Below are positions 32,532 to 40,681 of a DNA stretch of 52,760 bases, piece after piece. This DNA comes from a virus. Numbering within the stretch: the stretch's first letter is position 1; each line of letters opens with the position of its first letter. The DNA is taken from the IMG/VR virus record IMGVR_UViG_3300025154_002798, positions 1-52,760 of that record, one strand, 5' to 3'. The position numbers and the translations under genes are program-made. The notes below the pieces were generated by a model that worked only from the letters and a program-made list of their open reading frames with translations, searched no databases and was not told the DNA's origin.

Positions 32532-33473
32532 CTAAGCTAATGTTGCTGAAATTGTTGTATGTTCGTAGCCTGTTTTTATTAAATCAACTTTAATCACATC
32601 GGCTGCTGTTTGTGCTGAAAATACAAACGTATAAACACCATCTGACACCTCTGTAACTGACGTTATTGCAACATCGGCTGCGGTTGTTACGTTTCTTACT
32701 TTCTCGGCAACCGCTGTTGAGTATGACTTAAAGTCAGTTACTAATAATCCTGTAACTGGTATTTTTGTTTTAGCAGTTCCATAATCTAATTTTAAAGCTA
32801 CGGTAAAGCCTGTCGTTGATTCGCCTGAAACTACTGCATTAACGTCTAATAAAGAATCAATTGCTAAAGCTGAAAATCCTAATTCTGTAACTGTCAAATT
32901 AGCTAAATTAGCTTCATTTACCAATCTTGAAAATTCTAAATTAAGAATGATTTTTTGTAAGGTTTTATCTTTTGCTCGTTCCAACATTGCATAAAATGCA
33001 CCTGTATTTATTTTTATCGGTTCTAAATAAAGACCATCGCTTGAAACTTCGCCCTCAATACCATTTTCAGTATTAATGATATAAATTCCAACATCTGAAT
33101 TGCAACGGATAGAATTTAATTTGCCAAGCATTACAGCCGATTGCTTCATAATCGAAGCCTTAAGCGTTCGTAATCCGTTTGAAACGAAGTATTTCTCATC
33201 GCTTTCCATTGTCTCATAATTCGGGTCTGCCATTGGCATATCGACATTATCAAGAACTTGCGAAGGATACCATCTTTTTGAGCGGTCTGCATTATTAACC
33301 AAAGCAACATATTCAGCAGAACCAAACGTAGAAGCTAATGTTATTCTGTTTTGCGTTCCATCGTCCGCATAAATCGATACGAATACTAATTTTCGTGCTA
33401 CTCCTAGCAACTCTTGACAAACTGGAGCACCTAGATTTAATATTCCAGCTCCACACGTACATATTTCTGACAT
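32532..33473 (-). CDS. Putative major tail tube protein with C-terminal Ig-like domain
   Basis: A 313-residue protein. The first about 200 residues include WYPSQVLDNVDMPMADPNYETMESDEKYFVSNG and SIMKQSAVMLGKLNSIRCNSDVGIYIINTENG. The last about 95 residues (VVSGESTTGFTVALKLDYGT...TSVTEVSDGVYTFVFSAQTAADV) look like an Ig/BIG-type domain, a common C-terminal addition to tail tube proteins. It has its own consensus promoter, fitting an abundant product. The assignment follows from size, domain pattern and position before the chaperone and tape-measure genes. Confidence 0.6.
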   Translation of the reverse strand: MSEICTCGAGILNLGAPVCQELLGVARKLVFVSIYADDGTQNRITLASTFGSAEYVALVNNADRSKRWYPSQVLDNVDMPMADPNYETMESDEKYFVSNGLRTLKASIMKQSAVMLGKLNSIRCNSDVGIYIINTENGIEGEVSSDGLYLEPIKINTGAFYAMLERAKDKTLQKIILNLEFSRLVNEANLANLTVTELGFSALAIDSLLDVNAVVSGESTTGFTVALKLDYGTAKTKIPVTGLLVTDFKSYSTAVAEKVRNVTTAADVAITSVTEVSDGVYTFVFSAQTAADVIKVDLIKTGYEHTTISATLA

Positions 33474-33500
33474 AATATTTTTGTTTTAAATTTAACTTTA

Positions 33501-33532
33501 CAAAAATAAAATATTAAATGTGTAATTGCAAA
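33501..33532 (-). promoter_or_regulatory. Promoter for tail-tube gene
   Basis: Minus-strand TTTG (33529-33532), 20-bp spacer and TATTTTTG (33501-33508). The predicted start site is about 20 bp upstream of the tail-tube ATG. The remaining gap to the terminase stop (33533-33611) shows nothing clear. Confidence 0.65.
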
Positions 33533-33611
33533 TTTCGTGATTTATCCAAATTTTAGAAACGAAAAAAATAGCAACAAAATTAATTATTGTTCTGATGGGG
33601 GTTAATGTAAA

Positions 33612-34772
33612 TTAGCGTTGAAATTTAGAAAGGCTATAACGTATCGAGTCATTCAGATGGTCTTGACCACCAATTGGAACGTTTAAAATTGTTCCGTCTT
33701 TCTCTTTTTGCCACTTATAATTCTGAATTTCTGTGATAAGATTTGGCGAATTATTATTTAAAAACATTCGATAATTTTTGATTTTTGATATTCCATAATT
33801 GATGCTTCCAGCTCCTTTTATCGCAGGAATAATATTTAATCCTAAAATTCTTAATTCAGTAATTGACTTAGGTTCGGCACTATCAGCAACGATATAGCAA
33901 TTTTTATCTAAATGTTTTAATCGTTCGTAAATATCAGGATTTGTTAAACCTTTTTCATAAAGAATTTCAGTAATGTACAAATTATGACCATCTATAATAA
34001 CCTCACATACAGCGGTTTCGTCATTTGAGTACCCAAAATCTAACCCATAGATTTTAAAATCATAAGCCGATGGAACATTATCAAAAAACTCATATTCTTT
34101 GAAAATTGTTTCTTCACTTGCCGAACGTAAACCAAGTCCATAAACATTCCACATAAACTTATCGGCTGTTCCTTGTAAAATATTAAAATCGGTTGGTTCG
34201 TATGATTTTAGTTTTTGCTTTTCAATTGCTGAAATATACGGATTATCAATTAATGTCGAATGACAATATGCAACATTTGAGCGTTTTAAAATCCTATCAT
34301 AAACCCAATGCTTTTCGGCTTTTGGATTATAATCTCCCCACCAAAAGACCCTACATCTTTGTTCAGCCAAATCAAACATCATTTTTTGAATATCTAACAT
34401 TTCGTTGAAATACCAAAAATCAGCTCCAGCACCTTCAAATTTTGATGGTTTATCTGCTCCAATGAAATTAATTTGATTATCGAAAAGTTTGAAAGAGGCT
34501 ACTTCTTTGCTATCTTCAAAAGGACTTGAAAATCCAAAATCTTTTAATCGTTTGTGAAAATCTAAATAAAGGGTAGTTTTAAATGAGTTATAAGTATCTC
34601 TAACAATATTTATAATTTTATTATTTTCGGTACAACCCAAATAAATAATAAAATCAACGGAACTTATCGTTTTCCCGCTACGAGAACTTCCTTCTAAAAT
34701 AGCTCCGATAAAATGCTTATTTTCATAAGTTTCGCGTAGAAACTTTAGATTTTTATTCGTCCTGCATTTCAT
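33612..34772 (-). CDS. Terminase large subunit
   Basis: A 386-residue protein with ATPase Walker A GSSRSGKT (28-35) and an acidic pair in a Walker B-like segment (GADFWYFNEMLD). The RNase H-like nuclease motifs follow: YGLDFGYSNDETAV near 240, IVADSAEPKS near 295 and DHLNDSIRYSL near the end. It cuts concatemeric DNA and pumps it into proheads through the portal. It is about 386 residues, at the short end of the family but with all motifs. It overlaps the small subunit gene by 20 bp. Confidence 0.93.
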   Translation of the reverse strand: MKCRTNKNLKFLRETYENKHFIGAILEGSSRSGKTISSVDFIIYLGCTENNKIINIVRDTYNSFKTTLYLDFHKRLKDFGFSSPFEDSKEVASFKLFDNQINFIGADKPSKFEGAGADFWYFNEMLDIQKMMFDLAEQRCRVFWWGDYNPKAEKHWVYDRILKRSNVAYCHSTLIDNPYISAIEKQKLKSYEPTDFNILQGTADKFMWNVYGLGLRSASEETIFKEYEFFDNVPSAYDFKIYGLDFGYSNDETAVCEVIIDGHNLYITEILYEKGLTNPDIYERLKHLDKNCYIVADSAEPKSITELRILGLNIIPAIKGAGSINYGISKIKNYRMFLNNNSPNLITEIQNYKWQKEKDGTILNVPIGGQDHLNDSIRYSLSKFQR

Positions 34773-35211
34773 CTATTGTTGGGAATAAATCTGCTTTTGA
34801 TTTCTTAATGTCGTTTAAAGTTATATCTGTTTTCGTTTTTTCAGTCATTCCATAATCAGCACTTAAAACAAATTTAACAATTGATGCATTCAGTTTGTCG
34901 AAAGCACCAAATTTTTTTAGTTTTGTTTTCTCAATTAATTGAGCTTTTTTGTGTAATTCTAAAAACGACGAATATTTATCCGATAAATAACTTAAAATAT
35001 CAGCGTATAATTTACCCGTATAATCTTCTTCTTTAGCAACTAAATGAATAAATTCGTCAAAGAAAATATTTTCGTCAGCTTCCATTAGCCAAGCGATTAA
35101 ATTGTTTCCTAATCTTAAAGCATCTGTTTCAGTCCACTTTTCAGCTACTTTATTATCGGCTGTAAACTTTACGCCATCTTTTCCATTAATATTTTTATAT
35201 CCACCGGGCAT
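34753..35211 (-). CDS. Terminase small subunit (putative)
   Basis: A 152-residue helical protein directly upstream of, and overlapping, the large terminase gene. MPGGYKNINGKDGVKFTADN then WTETDALRLGNNLIAWLMEADENIFFDEF resembles small terminase proteins of Bacteroidetes phages. It would bind the packaging site and recruit the large subunit. Evidence is mainly context and general pattern. Confidence 0.72.
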   Translation of the reverse strand: MPGGYKNINGKDGVKFTADNKVAEKWTETDALRLGNNLIAWLMEADENIFFDEFIHLVAKEEDYTGKLYADILSYLSDKYSSFLELHKKAQLIEKTKLKKFGAFDKLNASIVKFVLSADYGMTEKTKTDITLNDIKKSKADLFPTIDEMQDE

Positions 35212-35212
35212 T

Positions 35213-35890
35213 TTAGAAATTTTTATAAATCTCGTGTTTTTTTCTTAATTTTTGACCAAAATAAAAAGTTTCACATAAATCTTTATCGAAATCAAACATT
35301 TCGTCTGAATGGAAAATATTATATTGTTCAACTTGAGCGTTCATACTAAAATTTCCACTACCATCAATTACAAATTTTTTATTTCCGCATTGCAATAAAT
35401 GAACTTTTGAATGTACCCAATAAAACGCTAAATTACAATTTTCTTTGTTTTGAAACAAATCTTTTAATAATTTATAAATTTTAGGTATTCTAAAAATTGC
35501 AGTTTCAGTCATAATTATTTGCAATTTTAGTATTTTTTTTGTTTCCAAAAGTTCTAATAAAGTATAAATTGTTTTTTCATCAATTGTATAAGTTTGAATT
35601 GAAAGAAAATCTAAAACGCCGTATTTTTCGATAAATTGTAAAAATATTGAAAAAGCATTTAGTTGTGATTGTGTGCGAATTGATAAAACGCTGTTTTTTT
35701 TAGGAATTTCAAAACTTCCTTTTGATTTTAAAATTGATTGAAAAAATTGTAAATTTTCTTGAGCAATAAATTTCACTTCGTCCAAATCTTGAGTAATATT
35801 CTCTTTTTTGAAAGTGTTTAAATCCTGCTCTTTTTTAGTTGAAAAACGAGTATTTTTATAGTGGCTATCTTTTATTTTACAATCTAACAT
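35213..35890 (-). CDS. Single-domain phospholipase D-like protein
   Basis: The C-terminal part reads WVHSKVHLL, then GNKKFVIDGSGNFSMNAQVEQYNIF. This is an HxK...GSxNxxxNxxxEQ pattern, one half of the PLD active site. Family members with a single HKD motif act as dimers and can be nucleases or lipid hydrolases. It lies 1 bp upstream of the small terminase, the start of the packaging module, so a DNA-processing role is more likely than lipid hydrolysis (inference). The N-terminal part (1-60) is charged and unassigned. Confidence 0.72.
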   Translation of the reverse strand: MLDCKIKDSHYKNTRFSTKKEQDLNTFKKENITQDLDEVKFIAQENLQFFQSILKSKGSFEIPKKNSVLSIRTQSQLNAFSIFLQFIEKYGVLDFLSIQTYTIDEKTIYTLLELLETKKILKLQIIMTETAIFRIPKIYKLLKDLFQNKENCNLAFYWVHSKVHLLQCGNKKFVIDGSGNFSMNAQVEQYNIFHSDEMFDFDKDLCETFYFGQKLRKKHEIYKNF

Positions 35891-35980
35891 TTCAGCAAAG
35901 ATATTTTAACTAATTCTGTTTTCATAAAGCAAATATACGAATCTACAATAGTAGAAATTTACACAAATATACGATAAATT

Positions 35981-36163
35981 TTAAATAAAGTTCAGAACTT
36001 GTTGATTTTCTGTTATCGGTTCAACATTAGACATTAAGCAAACGCAAGTGTCTATTTTTATTCGTTTAGTAAATTGTCTAGGCTCGCAATAAAACACTCC
36101 AACGCTTCCATAAGACTTTTTTAACGTCAAAATATTGCCTGATTTTTTATGTATGTATTTCAT
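35981..36163 (-). CDS. Hypothetical protein, 60 aa
   Basis: Begins MKYIHKKSGNILTLKKSYGSVG and is beta-rich with no recognised family. It lies downstream of the terminators of the modification operon and 90 bp before the PLD-like gene. Two TATATTTG -7-like boxes at 35930 and 35964 lie in the gap downstream of its stop codon, but neither has a TTTG element 20 bp upstream. Confidence 0.5.
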   Translation of the reverse strand: MKYIHKKSGNILTLKKSYGSVGVFYCEPRQFTKRIKIDTCVCLMSNVEPITENQQVLNFI

Positions 36164-36175
36164 TATTTAGATTGA

Positions 36176-36238
36176 TTAAAAACAAGTGCGAAATTGCTCC
36201 GCACTTGTAAAATCCGAAAACATCACTAAACGGATTTT
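36176..36238 (-). terminator. Tandem terminators of the helicase-ParB-GNAT-PAPS operon
   Basis: The first hairpin read on the minus strand is AAAATCCG/CGGATTTT (36231-36238 with 36209-36216), which overlaps the stop codon. The second is a perfect 9-bp stem ACAAGTGCG/CGCACTTGT (36200-36208 with 36182-36190) followed by TTTTTAAT. The latter is a strong intrinsic terminator. Confidence 0.8.
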
Positions 36239-37376
36239 ATAATGTTTCTGTCCATTTTTTAATTATTTCGTCTGACTTTCTTAAATAGTTTTTTTCTTTT
36301 AATTGTTCAGGGGTATAATTCACATTTTCGCCAAATGTCCATTTTTTACTCGTAATATTTCCTTCCCAATCACATAATAGTATTCTTTTAACTTGATATT
36401 TAAAACAATCATCGTCGTTAATATGTTGTAATCTTGTCCACATCCATTTAAACACCTTAGATAATTCAGGGTTAATACTTTCTAATAAAAAATCTCTATA
36501 TTCTTTCCAATTTTTAAAATTTTGTGGTAGTTTTTTAATAGAATAAATTAAATTTTCTTTACCATAAATAGCAGCCGTGTGAACTCCATGTAATCGTTCT
36601 TCTAATTTATCGTATGTTTCAGGTTCTAATTCTTGTAAATCAGTTAAACATCTAAAAGCCTTTTCGTGTATTAAATTAGAAACTCTAAAATATCTTAAAT
36701 TTCCACCAATCATATACATTTTGTCGTATATTTTATTATACTTAAAATTATTATCAATTATATATTTCCAAACATCTGTATATCTCCAGTCAATTAATGG
36801 ATAAGCTCTATGTGGCTCATTTTTTCGTCTTAACCAAAATAAATTACTATCCTCACCAAACATTACAAAATTTCTATCTGGGCTTTCTTCTGCTCTTAAT
36901 CCAATTATTGAAACACTTTTACCTTCTAATTTACGAAGATTTTGACCTACCCACAAATTAAATTTATGAAATCTTTTAGGATATTTATTTTCTATTTTGT
37001 GAATTGCAATAGGGTGTTTTTCTCTAACCCATTTTTCTTCTTCACCCCAAGCCCATAAAAATAACTGTTGATGACTTGCTGCGTTTGTCATAAAAATAGC
37101 AACTTGATACCATAATGGAATTACATTTGGTTGCGTCATTGCCCATTCCATAAAATCAATTGTGCCTTGATATTCGGCTTCTTGGTCTTGAAAATAAAGA
37201 ATAAACTTTCTATTTCTTTTTTTCGCCTCTTCGTTTACTAAATGAAATAATGCTGTACTATCTTTACCACCTGAAAATGATAAAGAAATATTATCATAAT
37301 TATCGAATAAAAACGATATTCTTTTTAGAGTTGATTCTAATACATTTTCAATACCTCTTATTGATGTTCTTCCCAT
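36237..37376 (-). CDS. IbrA-like phosphoadenosine phosphosulfate reductase-family protein
   Basis: A 379-residue protein with the PP-loop SFSGGKDSTALFHL (SGGKDS at 35-40), then FILYFQDQEAEY and AYPLIDWRYTDVWKYI, as in the PAPS-reductase/IbrA (DUF3440) group. Classical members reduce PAPS; related phage and island proteins such as IbrA pair with ParB-like IbrB and are not sulfur-assimilation enzymes. Its gene is last in a tight operon with SNF2 helicase, ParB-like and GNAT genes. A role in nucleic acid modification, perhaps sulfur or adenylation chemistry, is an inference. It overlaps the GNAT gene by 19 bp. Confidence 0.85.
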   Translation of the reverse strand: MGRTSIRGIENVLESTLKRISFLFDNYDNISLSFSGGKDSTALFHLVNEEAKKRNRKFILYFQDQEAEYQGTIDFMEWAMTQPNVIPLWYQVAIFMTNAASHQQLFLWAWGEEEKWVREKHPIAIHKIENKYPKRFHKFNLWVGQNLRKLEGKSVSIIGLRAEESPDRNFVMFGEDSNLFWLRRKNEPHRAYPLIDWRYTDVWKYIIDNNFKYNKIYDKMYMIGGNLRYFRVSNLIHEKAFRCLTDLQELEPETYDKLEERLHGVHTAAIYGKENLIYSIKKLPQNFKNWKEYRDFLLESINPELSKVFKWMWTRLQHINDDDCFKYQVKRILLCDWEGNITSKKWTFGENVNYTPEQLKEKNYLRKSDEIIKKWTETL

Positions 37377-37744
37377 TTTTTAATATATTGAATTGTTTTA
37401 CAACATTTATATTCTTTTATTATTTTAGCTCCGTTTTTTAAGTGGTATCCAATAGATTTATCTGTAACATTACCTTCTATTATATTAATTCCTAATGACT
37501 TAATATAATTAAATCTTTCAACATTTAATTTAGAATATATTCCTTTATTTCTATAATCTTTTAAAACAAAACCATTTTTTAAAATAGCTTTATTTTTTAA
37601 TGTCATTAAACCGCAAAAACCAACAATATTTTTATTAATAAAATATCCAAAATATATATTAGTCGAATTATTAAATATTAATCCAGCTTTTTTTGCTTTT
37701 GCTATAATTGGTTCTATTTCCTTATTATTTATTATTTTAATCAT
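37358..37744 (-). CDS. Small GNAT acetyltransferase-fold protein, 128 aa
   Basis: The sequence has the GNAT core: IVGFCGLMTLKNKAILKNGFVLKDYRNKGIYSKLN, where RNKGI is a degenerate acetyl-CoA loop, and the conserved end VTDKSIGYHLKNGAKIIKEYK. It is shorter than typical GNATs (about 145-170). It overlaps the ParB-like gene by 4 bp and the PAPS-reductase-like gene by 19 bp, so all are co-translated. The phage Mu Mom DNA modifier has the same fold, which makes a base-modifying role conceivable but unproven here. Confidence 0.75.
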   Translation of the reverse strand: MIKIINNKEIEPIIAKAKKAGLIFNNSTNIYFGYFINKNIVGFCGLMTLKNKAILKNGFVLKDYRNKGIYSKLNVERFNYIKSLGINIIEGNVTDKSIGYHLKNGAKIIKEYKCCKTIQYIKKWEEHQ

Positions 37745-38289
37745 ATTTCATCATATTTTATATCACTTTCAACTTCAACAATTTGTCGTTCAATTGAGTA
37801 TGGAACTCCTTTAATTTCTGAAGCAATACCACGTAATCCTATTAATCTTTGAACTTCTTCAAGTGTCATTCCAAGTTCTTTCATAATTTTTAATTCATCC
37901 CAACCATCTTTTAACATTACGACTAAAGATGCTTGCAATTCTACTTCATGTTTTCCTCTTGCTCTATTATGGCGAATTGTTGAAGCCATTCTATCGCTTA
38001 AATCTTTTAATATTACTGAAACTGGCATACATCCGTTTTCTCTATCGAAAATATCTTTATGTTTTATCATAATTAAGTGTCTATGATAACCATCAACAAG
38101 AATATATTTATCTCTTTCTTTATCATAAAAACAGACAATCGGCATAGTATAACCATCACATTTAATACTTTGGTATAATAAATCCATTTCTCTTTTGGCT
38201 ACGTGATTTGGATTGTAATCATTAGCCTCAATTTTTTCTAATGGTACAGCAATTACATTGTATACCGGACTTCTAAAAATTTCTTTCAT
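37741..38289 (-). CDS. IbrB/ParB-like nuclease-domain protein
   Basis: A 182-residue protein with the ParB N-terminal signature (VPLEKIEANDYNPNHVAKREMDLL, then KYILVDGYHRHLI; DGYHRH at 66-71) and a following helical HTH-like segment (GMTLEEVQRLIGL). ParB/Srx-fold domains hydrolyse nucleotides or act in DNA binding. Co-occurrence with a PAPS-reductase-like protein is the IbrA/IbrB arrangement. It overlaps the helicase and GNAT genes by 4 bp each, which argues for a fixed protein ratio. Confidence 0.82.
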   Translation of the reverse strand: MKEIFRSPVYNVIAVPLEKIEANDYNPNHVAKREMDLLYQSIKCDGYTMPIVCFYDKERDKYILVDGYHRHLIMIKHKDIFDRENGCMPVSVILKDLSDRMASTIRHNRARGKHEVELQASLVVMLKDGWDELKIMKELGMTLEEVQRLIGLRGIASEIKGVPYSIERQIVEVESDIKYDEI

Positions 38290-39470
38290 AATATTTCTTT
38301 TAATTGTTGCGATGTTTTACTTTTAAAATATTCTAATAATTTTGATTTTCTGTCGATATTATCATTTATTAATTTTTCTAATCCTATGTTTCCTGTTAAA
38401 TCATAAAAAATACAATCTTGCTTTTGACCTGTGCGAAAAATACGCCTTTCTACTTGCTCACGTTGAGCATAATCCCACGTTTTATCCCAAAAAATAATAA
38501 CATTATTATCTTGTAAATTTAATCCAAAACTATGCTTTTGCAAACTCATAATCTTAATATCTTTGTAATATTTTTTTAATGTATTTTGCGTATCAATATA
38601 TTTTGCATAAATAAGTATTTTTGACTTATCTAATGTTTCAATTAATTTATCAACAATAGTAAATTTATCAGGACTTAATGAATAATTATGTTGCATTTTT
38701 TGAGTGATTTCTAAAAATATATTATTATTTTTTGCCATTAAAACTTCATTATCTAAATACTTATTTTTTAGATTATTGTGTTCTTGAATTTCTTCATCTG
38801 ATAAATTATAATTAATATTTATGTGTTGCTGTCCAATACTTAAAGATAACTTGCTTTCAAAAATAAACGGTTCAATTAACGAATATAAATAATCAATATT
38901 GTGATATTGTTTGATAAATTCTTTAATTATTTTTCCACCTTGTTTAATTTGAATATACTCGCAAAAAGTGTTTTTAAATTCTGCGAAAGACATATTTAAT
39001 ATTTTCGGACTTAAAAAATAAATCTGCGAATATAAATCAAGTAAATTTTTGCTTAGTGGAGTTCCGTTTAGAATTAGTCTAAATTTAGATAGTTTAGATA
39101 TTTCAATCATTCTCTTTGTCCTTTTTGCATCTGAATTTTTAATCTTTAAACTTTCGTCAATTATAACAAATGAATTTTCTGATTTTTCTAACTTTTTTAA
39201 TATTTCTAAATAAATTCTATCTGAATTTTGGATGCTTTCTATTCCGATAATTTCACAATCTAAACCACCCCACTTATTTAATTCTTTTAATAAATTTTCT
39301 TTCGTTTGAAAAGGAGTAAACCATATGATTAAATCAGTTTCGGTGTTTTTTATTAATTCTAATGATGAAAGTGTTTTTCCGGTTCCAGCATCCATAAATA
39401 ACGCACCGCATTTTACGCTTTTTAGCTTATCTATTGCCTTAGATTGACTATTTAAAAAGACTTTCGTCAT
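38286..39470 (-). CDS. SNF2-family (DEAD-like) helicase/ATPase
   Basis: A 394-residue protein with Walker A MDAGTGKTLSS (27-33 core), the DExx box VIIDESLKIKN near 120 and motif III LILNGTPLSKN. The SNF2-type C-terminal end HSFGLNLQDNNVIIFWDKTWDYAQREQVERRIFRTGQ carries the arginine-finger motif VI. It is a compact form of the family, which translocates on duplex DNA. First gene of the modification-like operon, overlapping the upstream 92-aa gene by 23 bp. In phages such helicases can serve replication, but here it is linked to IbrA/IbrB-type genes. Confidence 0.88.
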   Translation of the reverse strand: MTKVFLNSQSKAIDKLKSVKCGALFMDAGTGKTLSSLELIKNTETDLIIWFTPFQTKENLLKELNKWGGLDCEIIGIESIQNSDRIYLEILKKLEKSENSFVIIDESLKIKNSDAKRTKRMIEISKLSKFRLILNGTPLSKNLLDLYSQIYFLSPKILNMSFAEFKNTFCEYIQIKQGGKIIKEFIKQYHNIDYLYSLIEPFIFESKLSLSIGQQHININYNLSDEEIQEHNNLKNKYLDNEVLMAKNNNIFLEITQKMQHNYSLSPDKFTIVDKLIETLDKSKILIYAKYIDTQNTLKKYYKDIKIMSLQKHSFGLNLQDNNVIIFWDKTWDYAQREQVERRIFRTGQKQDCIFYDLTGNIGLEKLINDNIDRKSKLLEYFKSKTSQQLKEIL

Positions 39471-39726
39471 AATTTACTTCTTTTTTTTGTTCAATTGGAA
39501 TGTGATGAATTACTTCAATATCAATATTTTCATCAGTAATTTGTATATTATTTTTTTCTGCTAAAAATGTAGGAATACAAACACTACCATTTAATTTATT
39601 ATGAACTTTTAAATTTCTACATAATTTTTTTGGTAGCCATATTTCATTTTCATCAATACTGACAAGTATTGCCTTGCCAGTATCGTGTTTTAGTTTATTA
39701 AAGTAAATTTTTACTGATTTAATCAT
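39448..39726 (-). CDS. Hypothetical protein upstream of helicase, 92 aa
   Basis: Beta-rich (KAILVSIDENEIWLPKKLCRNLKVHNKLNGSVCIPTFLAEK), plausibly an OB-like or RNA/DNA-binding fold. It overlaps the 136-aa gene by one base and the helicase gene by 23 bp, so it belongs to the same transcript. Family not recognised. Confidence 0.58.
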   Translation of the reverse strand: MIKSVKIYFNKLKHDTGKAILVSIDENEIWLPKKLCRNLKVHNKLNGSVCIPTFLAEKNNIQITDENIDIEVIHHIPIEQKKEVNYDESLFK

Positions 39727-40136
39727 TACAACGAATTTACTAATTCATCATAATATTCTGCCATTTCTAAAACTTCTTCTTTTAAATCTCCATTAAATAA
39801 TAAAGAAGCAGTTTCGAAACATATTGCTTTTTGTTCGGTTGGCTGTTTGTCTTTTAGTTTTTCAACTAATTCCGCTTTTACTTCTATGCGATAAATTTCA
39901 TTTTCAACGCTTTCAATAATTTGTTCTTGTTGTGATTTTATCCAATTATAGCCTTGACTTTGACAATCAATATAAACATTTACTTTAAAATTTCCGTTTA
40001 CTTCGTGAACATAAGTTTTAGTTGACATCTTTTTAGTGTTATAACCTCGTTCGATGTAAACTCTTTTTAATTCGCCTTTTGTCCAAAATTTACCATTAAG
40101 TTTTTCTGCTAATTGTTCTAATGTGATGTTTTTCAT
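39726..40136 (-). CDS. Hypothetical protein, 136 aa, first gene of operon
   Basis: MKNITLEQLAEKLNGKFWTKGELKRVYIERGYNTKKMSTKTYVHEVNGNFKVNVYIDCQ has the look of a small DNA-associated protein common in Bacteroidetes phages, followed by a helical C-terminus. No named family. It is directly controlled by the promoter and operator at 40162-40204. Confidence 0.6.
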   Translation of the reverse strand: MKNITLEQLAEKLNGKFWTKGELKRVYIERGYNTKKMSTKTYVHEVNGNFKVNVYIDCQSQGYNWIKSQQEQIIESVENEIYRIEVKAELVEKLKDKQPTEQKAICFETASLLFNGDLKEEVLEMAEYYDELVNSL

Positions 40137-40161
40137 AATGTTTTTGTTTTTAATTATAGAA

Positions 40162-40204
40162 TAAAGATACTCTATAATTTTATTTGTGCCAAATTTTTAA
40201 CACA
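40162..40204 (-). promoter_or_regulatory. Early/middle promoter with palindromic operator (copy 1)
   Basis: Minus-strand TTTG (40190-40193), 20-bp spacer and TATCTTTA (40162-40169) fit the Bacteroidetes consensus. The -33 box lies inside TGTGTTAAAAATTTGGCACA (40185-40204), an inverted repeat TGTG...CACA shared with the promoter at 50593. It is therefore probably a repressor or activator operator. Confidence 0.65.
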
Positions 40205-40218
40205 TTATTTTATGAATA

Positions 40219-40252
40219 TTTGACGAATTTACAAAAATCTTTGACGAATGTA
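40219..40252. promoter_or_regulatory. Phased motif pair upstream of promoter 40162
   Basis: TTTGACGAATTTA and TTTGACGAATGTA with cores at 40221 and 40242, 21 bp apart. It lies 15-65 bp upstream of the -33 box of the neighbouring promoter, so activator binding is a natural hypothesis. Confidence 0.55.
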
Positions 40253-40275
40253 TTATTTTTCCTGATAAACAAAAC

Positions 40276-40461
40276 TTACTTCCGAAAATCTTCATAAATA
40301 AAAGTAATTTTAACATCAATTCCATATCTTTGTTTAAATACGTTTATTATACGTTCTCTTACATTATCTATGTTTTTTACAACCTTTTTAGCCTTTGACT
40401 TTCTAATGGTCTTATTTTGGCTCTTTTTGTCGTATATGACGTAAGATGTTATTGTGAACAT
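40276..40461 (-). CDS. Hypothetical basic protein, 61 aa
   Basis: Strongly basic (KKSQNKTIRKSKAKKVVKNI) with a possible strand-helix C-terminal part (YGIDVKITFIYEDF). Basic, short phage proteins of this type often bind nucleic acid, but no motif supports a specific role. It lies 2 bp after the 68-aa gene. Confidence 0.5.
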   Translation of the reverse strand: MFTITSYVIYDKKSQNKTIRKSKAKKVVKNIDNVRERIINVFKQRYGIDVKITFIYEDFRK

Positions 40462-40463
40462 AG

Positions 40464-40670
40464 CTATTCCTTTTTACTCAACTTTTTAATATTATAACCT
40501 GATTGTTCAATTATCAACGTAGTTTTGTGAACTTCTAAAGCTCCGATAATTTCTTGATAAGTTGTTTTATGGTCTTTTGACGAAACATCTAAATTTGAAC
40601 AATTTTCAAAAACTTTTATTGTTATTGTAAAAAGTTCTTTTTTGTCGTTTGGTGCTAATAAATTACTCAT
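40464..40670 (-). CDS. Hypothetical protein, 68 aa
   Basis: ITIKVFENCSNLDVSSKDHKTTYQEIIGALEVHKTTLI has alternating strands and one helix. Not recognised. It sits 11 bp downstream of the SSB-like gene and may be functionally linked. Confidence 0.55.
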   Translation of the reverse strand: MSNLLAPNDKKELFTITIKVFENCSNLDVSSKDHKTTYQEIIGALEVHKTTLIIEQSGYNIKKLSKKE

Positions 40671-40681
40671 GATTTTTTAGA

